In this document: piece after piece, positions 43,069 to 54,201 of the stretch | Layout of the letters: every line of letters begins with the position of its first letter | How positions within the stretch are numbered: the first letter of the stretch is position 1 | From: Erwinia sp. JUb26 | GTDB lineage: Bacteria; Pseudomonadota; Gammaproteobacteria; Enterobacterales; Enterobacteriaceae | DNA: 64,000 nucleotides | NCBI RefSeq assembly: GCF_003751505.1 | Contig: NZ_RJVB01000002.1 | Span: 754,785 to 818,784 of the forward strand | Direction: 5' to 3' | The notes under the pieces: generated by a model | What the model was told of the DNA's origin: nothing | The model's input: only the letters and a program-made list of their open reading frames with translations | Databases searched by the model: none | Program-made: the position numbers and the translations under genes

Positions 43069-44061
43069 TCAGGCGACTTCCCGCATCGTGTGCGTATCCA
43101 GCACCAGCCCCACCGGATAGCCAGTCGGATGCAGATCGTCGACCGAGCGGTTCAGCACATCCACCAGCAGCTCGACATCTCCGGCCTGAACCCGGTAGCG
43201 AATCACGTTGCCCAGCAGGCTGTGGCTGAGAATTGACGCCGGTATGCCCTGGCCCGGCGGGCACAGCAGCATCGACTCGGGGCGGATAGCGACCTGACCG
43301 CTGAACCGCTGGCCCGTCAGCTGCAGCGCCTGCTCGGCGCTGAGCAGATTAAAGTTACCCATAAATCCGGCGGCGAACAGGTCGGCGGGCTGGGTGTACA
43401 GCGCTTCCGCGTTGCCGCTCTGCACGATTTTGCCTTTGTTCATCAGCACAATTCGGTCGGACATGGTCAGCGCCTCTTCCTGATCGTGCGTGACGAATAG
43501 CGTGGTCAGATTCAGCTCCTGCTGAATGCGGCGGATCTGATCGCGCAGATGGCGGCGAATACGCGCATCCAGCGCCGACAGCGGTTCGTCCAGCAGCAGC
43601 AGACGCGGGCGGGTCACCAGCGAGCGCGCCAGCGCTACCCGCTGACACTGGCCGCCGGACAACTGATGCGGGTAGCGGCGGGCAAAATCCTGCAGCTCAA
43701 CCAGCTCCAGCGCTTCCGCTACCCGCTGCTGGATCTCGGCGGCGGGCAGCTTTTGCATCTTCAGACCGAAGGCGACGTTGCGTTCAACGGTCATATTGGG
43801 GAACAGCGCGTAGCTCTGGAACACCATGCCGATGGCGCGCTTTTGCGGCGTCACCGGCACAATATCCTCTCCCTTCAGCAGAATACGGCCGCTGTCTACG
43901 CTGGTCAGTCCGGCGATGCAGCGTAACAGCGTAGATTTACCGCAGCCGCTGGGGCCCAGCAGCGTCACCAGTTCGCCCTCTTCCGCGCTGAATTCAATAT
44001 CCTGAAAGATGCTGGTCGGTCCGTAGCTCTTATTCAGTTGGGTCACAGTTAAATACGACAT
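43069..44061 (-). CDS. Phosphonate-type ABC transporter ATP-binding protein
   Basis: 330 residues with Walker [10 protein letters not shown] (about 37-45), Q-loop VFQSYALFPN, signature LSGGQCQR, Walker B LLLLDEP, switch FVTHDQ and a short TOBE-like C-terminus. It belongs to the putrescine/iron/2-aminoethylphosphonate (PhnT-like) ATPase group. It is last in a five-gene operon, 2 bases after the second permease. The substrate is inferred from operon content and regulation: an organophosphorus compound. Confidence 0.85.
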   Translation of the reverse strand: MSYLTVTQLNKSYGPTSIFQDIEFSAEEGELVTLLGPSGCGKSTLLRCIAGLTSVDSGRILLKGEDIVPVTPQKRAIGMVFQSYALFPNMTVERNVAFGLKMQKLPAAEIQQRVAEALELVELQDFARRYPHQLSGGQCQRVALARSLVTRPRLLLLDEPLSALDARIRRHLRDQIRRIQQELNLTTLFVTHDQEEALTMSDRIVLMNKGKIVQSGNAEALYTQPADLFAAGFMGNFNLLSAEQALQLTGQRFSGQVAIRPESMLLCPPGQGIPASILSHSLLGNVIRYRVQAGDVELLVDVLNRSVDDLHPTGYPVGLVLDTHTMREVA

Positions 44062-44063
44062 CT

Positions 44064-44849
44064 TCAGCCTCGTTCACGATTCAGGGTATTGGCCAGCCAG
44101 GTGACCAGCAGGACAACAACGAAATAGGAGATCACCAGCGCGCTGCTGAAATGCCCGCTGCTGTTGCGCACGTTGTAGAGATAGACCTGCAGCGTTTCAA
44201 AGCTGGTGCCGACCAGCAGGTTAGCGAAGACAAACTCACCGATCAGGAAAGAGAACGACAGCAGCACGGCAATCGTCGCGCCTTTGCGCAGGTTAGGCAG
44301 CACCACCAGCAGCGCGGCCTGCCAGGTGCTTGCACCCAGCAGATGGGCGGCATCGATCAGCTCACGCAGGTTGATCGCCTGCATATTGTTGGCGATGGCG
44401 CGATAGATGAACGGCAGCGCGATGGTGAAGTAGCAACCGATGAGGATCCACGGCGTGCCGGTCAGCATCAGCGGCGGCGAAGAGTACAGCTGCAGCAGCC
44501 CCACCGAAGAGACCACCGGCGGTATAGCAAACGGCAGCAGGATCAGGATATTCATCACCGCGTCGAGCTTCGGGAAATAGTAAGCGATCACAAACATCGT
44601 CGGCAGCACCAGCAGCAGCGAGAACAGCAGCGAGCCGAGGCAAATCAGCAGCGAATGCCAGAGCGCTATCAGAAAACGCGGGTCGCTCCACAGCTGAATC
44701 AGCCATTTGAAGGTTAAGCCGTCGGGCAGAATCGTTGCGCCCCAGCGGGTTGCCAGCGCGTAGAACAGCGTGGCCACCAGCGGCAGCGCAAGGATAACAA
44801 ACACCAGCCAAACGATGATCCGGTGATAAACGTATTCACTTTTCGACAT
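44064..44849 (-). CDS. ABC transporter permease (PhnV-like)
   Basis: 261 residues, six hydrophobic segments and the EAA-type loop (LIDAAHLLGASTWQAALLVVLP). It resembles the second permease of 2-aminoethylphosphonate and related importers. It starts 13 bases after the preceding permease and runs straight into the ATPase gene. Confidence 0.85.
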   Translation of the reverse strand: MSKSEYVYHRIIVWLVFVILALPLVATLFYALATRWGATILPDGLTFKWLIQLWSDPRFLIALWHSLLICLGSLLFSLLLVLPTMFVIAYYFPKLDAVMNILILLPFAIPPVVSSVGLLQLYSSPPLMLTGTPWILIGCYFTIALPFIYRAIANNMQAINLRELIDAAHLLGASTWQAALLVVLPNLRKGATIAVLLSFSFLIGEFVFANLLVGTSFETLQVYLYNVRNSSGHFSSALVISYFVVVLLVTWLANTLNRERG

Positions 44850-44862
44850 TGTTCCTCCTGCC

Positions 44863-45705
44863 TCAGCGCGCGTACTGGTAGCTGCGGCGCACCAGCCACT
44901 GATGAACTACGGTGATAATCGACATCAGCACCACCAGCAGCATCGCCAGCGCGCTGCCCATATTAGGATCGAGTGAAACATCGCCGGAAACCAGCGCAGC
45001 AATACGTACCGGGATGACGTTATAGTTGCCGGTGGTCAGCGCATAAATCGTGGCGTAAGCGCCCAGGGCGTTCGCCAGCAGGATCACGAAGGTGCCCACC
45101 AGCGCCGGAGCCATTACCGGCAGACCAATATGACGCCAGTAGCGCCAGCGGCTGGCACCGAGCAGGGCGGCCGATTCCTGCCACTCCTTTTTCAGCGCGT
45201 CAAACGCCGGATAGAGCAGCAGAATGCCCAGCGGGATCTGGAACCAGGTGTACACCACGATCAGCCCGTCGGTAGAGTAGAGCTTAAAGCCCTGCATGAT
45301 TTCGTATTTACGCATCAGCAGCGTCAGACAGCCGTTCAGACCGAGCAGGATGACGAAGGCAAACGCCAGCGGCACGCCGGCAAAGTTGCTGGTCATATTG
45401 GTAAACGACATCAGGAAGCGGTGCAGCCTGCCGCCGCCGAGCTGGTGCAGCGAATAGCCGCCCAGCAGCGCGATAATCAGGCCGTACACGCTTGACCAGA
45501 ATGAGATATCCAGCGAGAAGCGTATCGCCTGCTGGTAAAACGTGGAGGTGAGGATGTCGGTGTAGTTGGCCCATCCCCAGGCCTCGTTCATTTCACTGTA
45601 GAAGCTGTTAACCGCAATCCAGACCAGCGGCGCGATCTGAAACGCGATGTAAAACACCGCAAACGGCAGCAGGCAAAGCAGCGCAAGCCCCTTTCCTTTC
45701 GTCAT
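44863..45705 (-). CDS. ABC transporter permease (PhnU-like)
   Basis: 280 residues with about six membrane segments and an EAA-type loop (ESAALLGASRWRYWRHIGLP). Its start overlaps the end of the phosphatase-superfamily gene by four bases (ATGA), showing that the enzyme and transporter are co-translated. It pairs with the following permease to form the membrane channel. Confidence 0.85.
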   Translation of the reverse strand: MTKGKGLALLCLLPFAVFYIAFQIAPLVWIAVNSFYSEMNEAWGWANYTDILTSTFYQQAIRFSLDISFWSSVYGLIIALLGGYSLHQLGGGRLHRFLMSFTNMTSNFAGVPLAFAFVILLGLNGCLTLLMRKYEIMQGFKLYSTDGLIVVYTWFQIPLGILLLYPAFDALKKEWQESAALLGASRWRYWRHIGLPVMAPALVGTFVILLANALGAYATIYALTTGNYNVIPVRIAALVSGDVSLDPNMGSALAMLLVVLMSIITVVHQWLVRRSYQYAR

Positions 45706-46517
45706 GCCAGCTCCCCCGACCGCAGCAGCGGCGCACAGACCGGCTTATCGTGCGGCACACCGAGGATCTGACACACCGTGCCGCACAGCTCGGTTTGCTT
45801 CGGTGCGGCGTCCTCGCGCAGGGAAAACGCGGAGCCGAAGACGAACAGCGGTACCTGCGTTTCTTCCGGCAGAGTGCCGCCGTGACTGCGGTCGTCGTTC
45901 ATACCGTGGTCGGCGGTGACGATTACCTGGTAGCCCTGGCGCAGCCACTCCGGCATCCACTGCGACAGATAGCCGTCGGCCATGCGCGCGCGGTTGCGGT
46001 ACTGCGAAGAAGAGAAACCGAACTTATGCCCGGTATCGTCGATATTCATCGGGTGGATCAGCAGAAAGTCGGGCTGATGGTTCAGCCGCAGGCTTTCGGC
46101 ATCTTCAAACAGGTGCGAATCGGGATAGACATCATCGGAATAAAAATGGCCATATTGAATCGGCAGCTCAACGGCTGTCGTATGGCGATCGCGAGCGGGC
46201 ACAAACGGCGTGCGGTTATACAGCTCGCTAACCCAGTGATAGGCGGCCGCTGCGGTGGTCAGGCCGCCCTCACGGGCATAGTGAAAAATGCTTTGCTGCG
46301 TGCTCAGACGGCTCACGCCGTTGTGAATAATGCCGCTTTTCACCGGCGTAATGCCGGTGAGAATGCATTCATACAGCGGCCGCGAGAGCGACGGCAGCTC
46401 GCAGGTGATCTGGTAGCGCTGCCCGTTACCCTGCGCACATTCCGCATGAAGATAGCCCATTGCATCGCGTGCAACCTGAAAGTTAAGACCGTCCAGCACT
46501 ACCAGAATCGTTTTCAT
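45702..46517 (-). CDS. Alkaline-phosphatase-superfamily hydrolase (nucleotide pyrophosphatase/PhnA-like)
   Basis: 271 residues with the metal-binding pattern of the superfamily: Asp9 in VVLDG, a likely nucleophile Ser (43 or 45) in LPSLSRPL, D..H in IDDTGHKFG, DH in TADHGMNDD, and HGG. The closest themes are phosphodiesterases/nucleotide pyrophosphatases and phosphonoacetate hydrolase. No signal peptide is seen, so it should act in the cytoplasm on the imported compound. It sits between the binding protein (9-base gap) and the permease. The substrate is unknown. Confidence 0.8.
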   Translation of the reverse strand: MKTILVVLDGLNFQVARDAMGYLHAECAQGNGQRYQITCELPSLSRPLYECILTGITPVKSGIIHNGVSRLSTQQSIFHYAREGGLTTAAAAYHWVSELYNRTPFVPARDRHTTAVELPIQYGHFYSDDVYPDSHLFEDAESLRLNHQPDFLLIHPMNIDDTGHKFGFSSSQYRNRARMADGYLSQWMPEWLRQGYQVIVTADHGMNDDRSHGGTLPEETQVPLFVFGSAFSLREDAAPKQTELCGTVCQILGVPHDKPVCAPLLRSGELA

Positions 46518-46526
46518 CGTCCGACC

Positions 46527-47591
46527 TTATTGCTTCATGTTAATGATGACGTTTTCCTGCCACATACGCGGCAGCGCTTTCGAGGCTTTATCCCAGGCGG
46601 CCTGGTCGGCAATCGGGTGAGCGTTTTTGTACTCGCTGGCCGGCAGCAGTTTGGCCTGCACATCTTCCGGCAGGGTCAGATGCTCGGCGCGGATTGGACG
46701 GGCGTAGCCGCGCGCCAGGTTGATCTGACCGGCATCGGAGAAGATATATTCACGTGCCAGCTTGGCGGCGTTAGGGTGTTTGGCGAATTTGTTGATGATG
46801 GTGGTGTAGCCGGAAGTGATGGAGCCGTCGGATGGGATCACCACTTCAAAGCGGCTGCGGTCAATCTGATCGCGGTAGTTCAGGCCGTTAAAGTCCCAGA
46901 CAACGGCAACCTGGATTTCACCTTTTTCAATGTTGGCGATCACCGGATCGGTCACGCCCAGACGGCCTTCTTTCGCCAGATCGCTAAAGAAGTCCAGCGC
47001 CGGTTTCAGGTTCTTCTCGTTGCCGCCAAGCGCGTAGCTCGCCGCCAGCACGCCGTTCGCCGCCTGTGCAGCGATGCCAACATCACCGATGGTAACGACG
47101 TATTTGCCTTTTTTCAGGTCGGCCCAGCTGTGCGGGATATCCTTCACCTGGTCTTTATTGATGATGAAGGCGATGGTGCCGGTGTAGGCCAGCGCCCAGT
47201 GGCCGTCTTTATCCTTCGCCCAGTCAGGGATTTGATCCCAGGTGCTCGGTTTGTACGGCTGGGTAACGCCCTTCTGCACGGCTAACGGACCAAATGAAGC
47301 CCCCACGTCACCGATATCGGCGCTGGCGTTGTTTTTCTCAGCGGCGAATTTGGCAATTTCCTGCGCGGAGGACATGTCGGTGTCGCTGTGTTTAATGCCG
47401 TACTTGCTGGTGATATCTTCCCAGGTGCCTTTCCAGTTAGCCCAGCTGTCTGGCATGCCGACGCTGTTGACCTGACCTTCCGCACGGGCGGATTTTTCAA
47501 GCGCCGCCAGGTCGGCGTCGGCAGCCCAGCTGCTGGCCGAAAACGACACAACGATGGCACTGGCTAACACGGATGCGAACAAAGATTTCAT
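46527..47591 (-). CDS. ABC transporter periplasmic substrate-binding protein (phosphonate/organophosphorus candidate)
   Basis: 354 residues with a signal peptide (MKSLFASVLASAIVVSFSASSWA) and a type 2 periplasmic-binding-protein fold of the iron/polyamine/sugar-phosphate/AEP group (VNSVGMPDSWANWK, YTGTIAFIINKDQ, DPVIANIEKGEIQVAVVWDFNGL). It differs clearly from Salmonella PhnS, so I give no symbol. It is first in the operon, 77 bases downstream of a PhoB-box-like site. Confidence 0.85.
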   Translation of the reverse strand: MKSLFASVLASAIVVSFSASSWAADADLAALEKSARAEGQVNSVGMPDSWANWKGTWEDITSKYGIKHSDTDMSSAQEIAKFAAEKNNASADIGDVGASFGPLAVQKGVTQPYKPSTWDQIPDWAKDKDGHWALAYTGTIAFIINKDQVKDIPHSWADLKKGKYVVTIGDVGIAAQAANGVLAASYALGGNEKNLKPALDFFSDLAKEGRLGVTDPVIANIEKGEIQVAVVWDFNGLNYRDQIDRSRFEVVIPSDGSITSGYTTIINKFAKHPNAAKLAREYIFSDAGQINLARGYARPIRAEHLTLPEDVQAKLLPASEYKNAHPIADQAAWDKASKALPRMWQENVIINMKQ

Positions 47592-47624
47592 ACTGATGCT
47601 CCAGGTGATAGGGTTAATGGCCTT

Positions 47625-47638
47625 CTGGACTAGTCCAG
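47625..47638. promoter_or_regulatory. Proximal regulator operator (perfect palindrome)
   Basis: CTGGACTAGTCCAG is a perfect 14-bp palindrome just downstream of the predicted start of the transporter operon, a repression position. HutC/UTRA-type GntR regulators use related palindromes. A second copy lies 73 bp away. Confidence 0.7.
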
Positions 47639-47651
47639 CAAGAACCGAGCC

Positions 47652-47685
47652 AATCTAACCTGGCAGAGTGAATGTTTTATGACAG
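47652..47685 (-). promoter_or_regulatory. PhoB-type promoter of the transporter operon
   Basis: Reading the minus strand, CTGTCATAAAACATTCAC (47685-47668) matches the Pho box: perfect CTGTCAT, 4-base A spacer, second repeat 5 of 7. Ten bases later comes a -10-like TAGATT (47657-47652), the usual Pho-promoter spacing. This indicates phosphate-starvation activation. Confidence 0.7.
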
Positions 47686-47698
47686 CACGCGCAGGCTG

Positions 47699-47710
47699 TG
47701 GACTAGACCA
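47699..47710. promoter_or_regulatory. Distal regulator operator
   Basis: TGGACTAGACCA repeats the core of the 47626-47637 palindrome with one change. The centre-to-centre distance is 73 bp, close to seven helical turns, compatible with looping around the Pho box. Confidence 0.65.
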
Positions 47711-47799
47711 GCAACACCTGCCAGGATCGTAAGCGGTACGGAAAGGCGGGCTGCGCGCGTTTTATGTGCAGGCTCGCACTAATTTGAGGCTCTGATGTG

Positions 47800-48525
47800 A
47801 TGAAATCATTAACTGTGGATGTCATTTGCCGGACGCTGGCCGCCCGTATTCGTCAGGGCGACTTCGCCGACAGCGGCCGACTGCCCGCCGAGCGCATCCT
47901 GAGCGAACAGTTCTCCACCACGCGCATTACGCTGCGCGAGGCGCTGGGGCAGCTGGAAGCGGAAGGGATGATTTATCGCGAACTGCGCCGGGGCTGGTTT
48001 ATCGCCCCGCCGCGGCTGGCCTATGACCCGCTTTTACGCAGCCATTTTCATGCGATGGCCGAACGTCAGGGGCGCAGCGCGCGCACCGAGGTGCTGGATG
48101 CGCAGACGGTAGCGGCAGAGGCCGGGCTGGCGGCACGGCTGGAAATGCAGGAGGGAGAGGACGTTTACCGCATTCGCCGCCTGCGGCGGATTGACGAGCG
48201 CGCGGTGCTGTACGTGGAGCACTATCTGAATCCGCGCTATTTCCCGCAGCTGCTGGAGCACGACTTAACGCGCTCGCTGACCCAGCTTTATCAGGAAGAG
48301 TACGGCATTCGCTATGGCCGTGTGGGCTTCACCATGCTGCCCGCGCCGCTGCCGGACTTTGCCGCACCGGCGCTCAAGGTAGCGGCGGGCAGCCCGGCGC
48401 TGTTTATCACCCGGCTTAACCGTGACCAGCACGACCGGGTGATAGACTGCGACTGCGAATACTGGCGCTACGACGCGCTATATATCGCGGTTGAGGTGGA
48501 TCAGGCTCCCACCGGCGTGATGTGA
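47800..48525 (+). CDS. GntR-family regulator with UTRA domain (PhnR-like)
   Basis: 241 residues from the ATG at 47800 (a GTG directly before it is an alternative). N-terminal winged helix: LPAERILSEQFSTTRITLREALGQLEAEGMIYRELRRGWFI; then a UTRA ligand-binding domain with RIRRLRRIDERAVLYVEHYLNP and ITRLNRDQHDRVIDCDCEYWRYD. These features resemble PhnR of the 2-aminoethylphosphonate genes. It is divergent from the transporter operon and is the obvious binder of the two palindromes between them. Confidence 0.88.
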   Translation: MKSLTVDVICRTLAARIRQGDFADSGRLPAERILSEQFSTTRITLREALGQLEAEGMIYRELRRGWFIAPPRLAYDPLLRSHFHAMAERQGRSARTEVLDAQTVAAEAGLAARLEMQEGEDVYRIRRLRRIDERAVLYVEHYLNPRYFPQLLEHDLTRSLTQLYQEEYGIRYGRVGFTMLPAPLPDFAAPALKVAAGSPALFITRLNRDQHDRVIDCDCEYWRYDALYIAVEVDQAPTGVM

Positions 48526-48568
48526 CATACCGGATCGGTTGTCGATTTTAGTGACTTCCGTTTACAGC

Positions 48569-48684
48569 CGGGCTCTGGAGAGATCATTCAGTACGCAGGC
48601 ACACCGTAAATCCTTACAGGGGGGCCTGGCTCGCGCATCCTTGCGCTCAAAAGGCCCGCTTACCCGAATGTTCTCTCCAGCCCG
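48569..48684. repeat. 116-bp imperfect palindrome with nested hairpins
   Basis: Outer arms 48569-48588 and 48667-48684 are complementary apart from a 2-base insertion and a mismatch (CGGGCT..GGAGAGA against TCTCTCC AGCCCG). Inside are GTAA/TTAC (48605-48616) and GCGC..GCGC stems plus GGGCC/GGCCC. It sits between the convergent ends of the PhnR-like gene and hcp. Possibly an intergenic repetitive element or a shared 3'-end structure. Confidence 0.6.
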
Positions 48685-48761
48685 TTAAGATTGGCGGTGC
48701 GGTGAATTTACTGACACGGTGTACAGAGTAAATCATCGGTAACGACCTGATGCTCAATGGA

Positions 48762-49244
48762 CTATCTCCGAATCCAGTCGTCAGTGTGACTGATATTTCC
48801 GTCAATGAATTTCCAGCTGATTTTTTCGTAACGGAACTCTACCAGCTCCATATGATTGAATTTCTCTTTATTAACATCTTTAATATCAAACATCACAGGG
48901 GAGATACTGACCACCCTGACATTTTCCATTAGCGTATTAAAATATTCAACTTCCTGTCCGTTATAATTAATGTTATACCATTTCGCTTCTACAGTTTTTA
49001 GCGCACGGCCGTTGGTTAAAGCCCGATAGAGTAAAGGTGAAGAGCAGTCGATTTCTTTTTCAATCATAAATGGCAGATGCTGGCGATTACCTGTTATTTG
49101 CCCTGTTAAGTCATCGGTTGGCAGGGTAATACTGTGATGAACACCCAGAACTTCGACACTGCCTTCACGACCAGAAATATCGACGCCACCTTCAACAATA
49201 CGACCACAGTCATCAGTCAAGAATAAATAGACTGGAATAGCCAT
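48762..49244 (-). CDS. hcp: Hcp-family type VI secretion tube/carrier protein (orphan)
   Basis: 160 residues that align end to end with the Hcp1 family: MAIPVYLFLTDDCG, DISGREGSVEVLGVHHSITLPTDDLTGQITGNRQH, FMIEKEIDCSSPLLYRA, VEYFNTLMENVRVVSISPVMFDIKD and MELVEFRYEKISWKFIDGNISHTDDW. Hcp forms the hexameric tube expelled by the T6SS and can carry small effectors. No other T6SS structural gene is in the window. It follows the putative immunity gene after one base, as the last gene of an AT-rich three-gene cassette. Confidence 0.88.
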   Translation of the reverse strand: MAIPVYLFLTDDCGRIVEGGVDISGREGSVEVLGVHHSITLPTDDLTGQITGNRQHLPFMIEKEIDCSSPLLYRALTNGRALKTVEAKWYNINYNGQEVEYFNTLMENVRVVSISPVMFDIKDVNKEKFNHMELVEFRYEKISWKFIDGNISHTDDWIRR

Positions 49245-49245
49245 A

Positions 49246-49779
49246 TTAATTCACCTCATAAAAATCTTCAGCCGTTGACTTACCTATCACACTGATAATG
49301 TGAGACAGGCATTTTTTTCCGTTTCTGGCTTTATAAAGCGCTTCGATCACATTAACTACATACTGATTTCTCTCTTCCCTGGTTCCGCCATAGAAAGGCA
49401 ATGAGCATATCTCACTTTCATTCAGAACCTGAGTTCGGTTATCAATTAAATCCAATACTCTGGTTGGGTTAGTTTGTAACGCAATAGAGAGAACCAGCCC
49501 CAAATCCTCTGCCGTTCCAGCATCAGTGTAGGGTGCAAGTATCGGTACAAAATCAAGCCACTCCGGCAATCCATTAGTTATGTTATCCATCACACATTCC
49601 CATTCACTATATTGTTCATCGGGCTGGCTATAATCTATATACCCTTTAGAACCTAACTCTTTTATTTTATTTTTTACTTCGCTAACAGTTACCTTTTGAC
49701 AAACCGATGATGGAAGAGGGCCAAACGAGAAAGCCGAAGTAACATATAATGAAAAAAACAGAGCCAGTAATACTTTCAT
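49246..49779 (-). CDS. Exported putative immunity protein for the Tlde1-like toxin
   Basis: 177 residues with a signal peptide (MKVLLALFFSLYVTSAFS), four mature cysteines and no domain I can name. It overlaps the toxin gene by four bases (ATGA) and hcp follows after one base. A periplasmic protein directly after a peptidoglycan-acting T6SS toxin is the expected place for its immunity factor (Tldi-like), as known for Salmonella Tlde1/Tldi1. Function is inferred from context and export. The DNA is markedly AT-rich. Confidence 0.65.
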   Translation of the reverse strand: MKVLLALFFSLYVTSAFSFGPLPSSVCQKVTVSEVKNKIKELGSKGYIDYSQPDEQYSEWECVMDNITNGLPEWLDFVPILAPYTDAGTAEDLGLVLSIALQTNPTRVLDLIDNRTQVLNESEICSLPFYGGTREERNQYVVNVIEALYKARNGKKCLSHIISVIGKSTAEDFYEVN

Positions 49780-50141
49780 TTGACCACCCGTAGAATAGAA
49801 TCTCCGGAATTTATTATTGACTGACGAAGCCCTGCACCATTAATAACAATACAACCCTCAGAGGAAGAATAAGGAGGTTTACTTGCATTATCACCATGTA
49901 TTCTGAATGCAGAACGACCAAAAGTATTTGTTCCCGCTATTGGTTCTAAAATCACCGTATAGGGACCCCGATGATTATTATAGCCATTGACACGATAAAA
50001 CCCTTCCGGGATGGGTCCTACACCTTCTACTTGCTGCATGGAGGGTGCATTAAGCCCATTACCCACCCCACTATACCCGCGCGCCACAATGCTGCCGTTG
50101 TGCCTGAGTACGCCAGTTGATTGCGAATATTCCCATGTCAT
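49776..50141 (-). CDS. Tlde1-like type VI L,D-transpeptidase-fold effector (DUF2778)
   Basis: A 121-residue protein beginning MTWEYSQSTGVLRHNGS with GYSG.GNGLN and VGPIPEGFYRV. It ends with the catalytic pattern His82 and Ser94-Glu-Gly-Cys97 (IHGDN...YSSSEGCIVI), typical of DUF2778/Tlde1. Such effectors cut peptidoglycan peptides or exchange D-amino acids in the periplasm of rivals. It has no signal peptide, as expected for T6SS delivery. The RBS GGGAG is upstream. First gene of the toxin-immunity-hcp cassette. Confidence 0.82.
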   Translation of the reverse strand: MTWEYSQSTGVLRHNGSIVARGYSGVGNGLNAPSMQQVEGVGPIPEGFYRVNGYNNHRGPYTVILEPIAGTNTFGRSAFRIHGDNASKPPYSSSEGCIVINGAGLRQSIINSGDSILRVVK

Positions 50142-50275
50142 TTCACTCTCCCTGAGTTATTTTCCTTTCTGTAAGCAGGGGTAATCTAGCCAGAAATAAT
50201 TTGGTTTTATGTGATCTACGTTGTATTTAACTGGATTTAAGAATTAACTTTAATGGATGCGGTAATAGCGTTTAT

Positions 50276-50308
50276 AAAAAAATTAATCGGGGTGAATAAC
50301 TCACCCCG
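50276..50308 (-). terminator. Terminator of metH
   Basis: An 8-bp stem CGGGGTGA/TCACCCCG followed on the minus strand by ATTAA and TTTTTTT, ten bases after the metH stop. Confidence 0.88.
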
Positions 50309-50317
50309 GCAGAAAAA

Positions 50318-54001
<3,684 letters not shown>

Positions 54002-54088
54002 AACCCAGCCCCTTCACCTGTCACCGATGGCACCACTGCCCTCAGATCATACTGGCACAACTTTTGCGCGGGTAACAGCGGCGGCTGA

Positions 54089-54101
54089 TGAGACATTTTC
54101 A
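54089..54101. promoter_or_regulatory. Candidate MetR site upstream of metH
   Basis: TGAGACATTTTCA fits TGAA-N5-TTCA at 7 of 8 fixed bases, about 88 bases ahead of the metH start. MetR activates metH in E. coli. Confidence 0.45.
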
Positions 54102-54160
54102 GCTGAATCAGCAAACTGATCCGACCAGATCGCAACGCGTTGCATTATTAGCCAATAAAA

Positions 54161-54175
54161 CGAAAATGATTTCCA
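54161..54175. promoter_or_regulatory. IclR operator at iclR (autoregulation)
   Basis: CGAAAATGATTTCCA matches the IclR palindrome TGGAAATNATTTCCA at 12 of 14 fixed bases, 26 bases before the iclR ATG. IclR represses its own gene in E. coli. Confidence 0.7.
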
Positions 54176-54201
54176 TATGGTGAAAAACAAAGGACTCAGA
54201 T

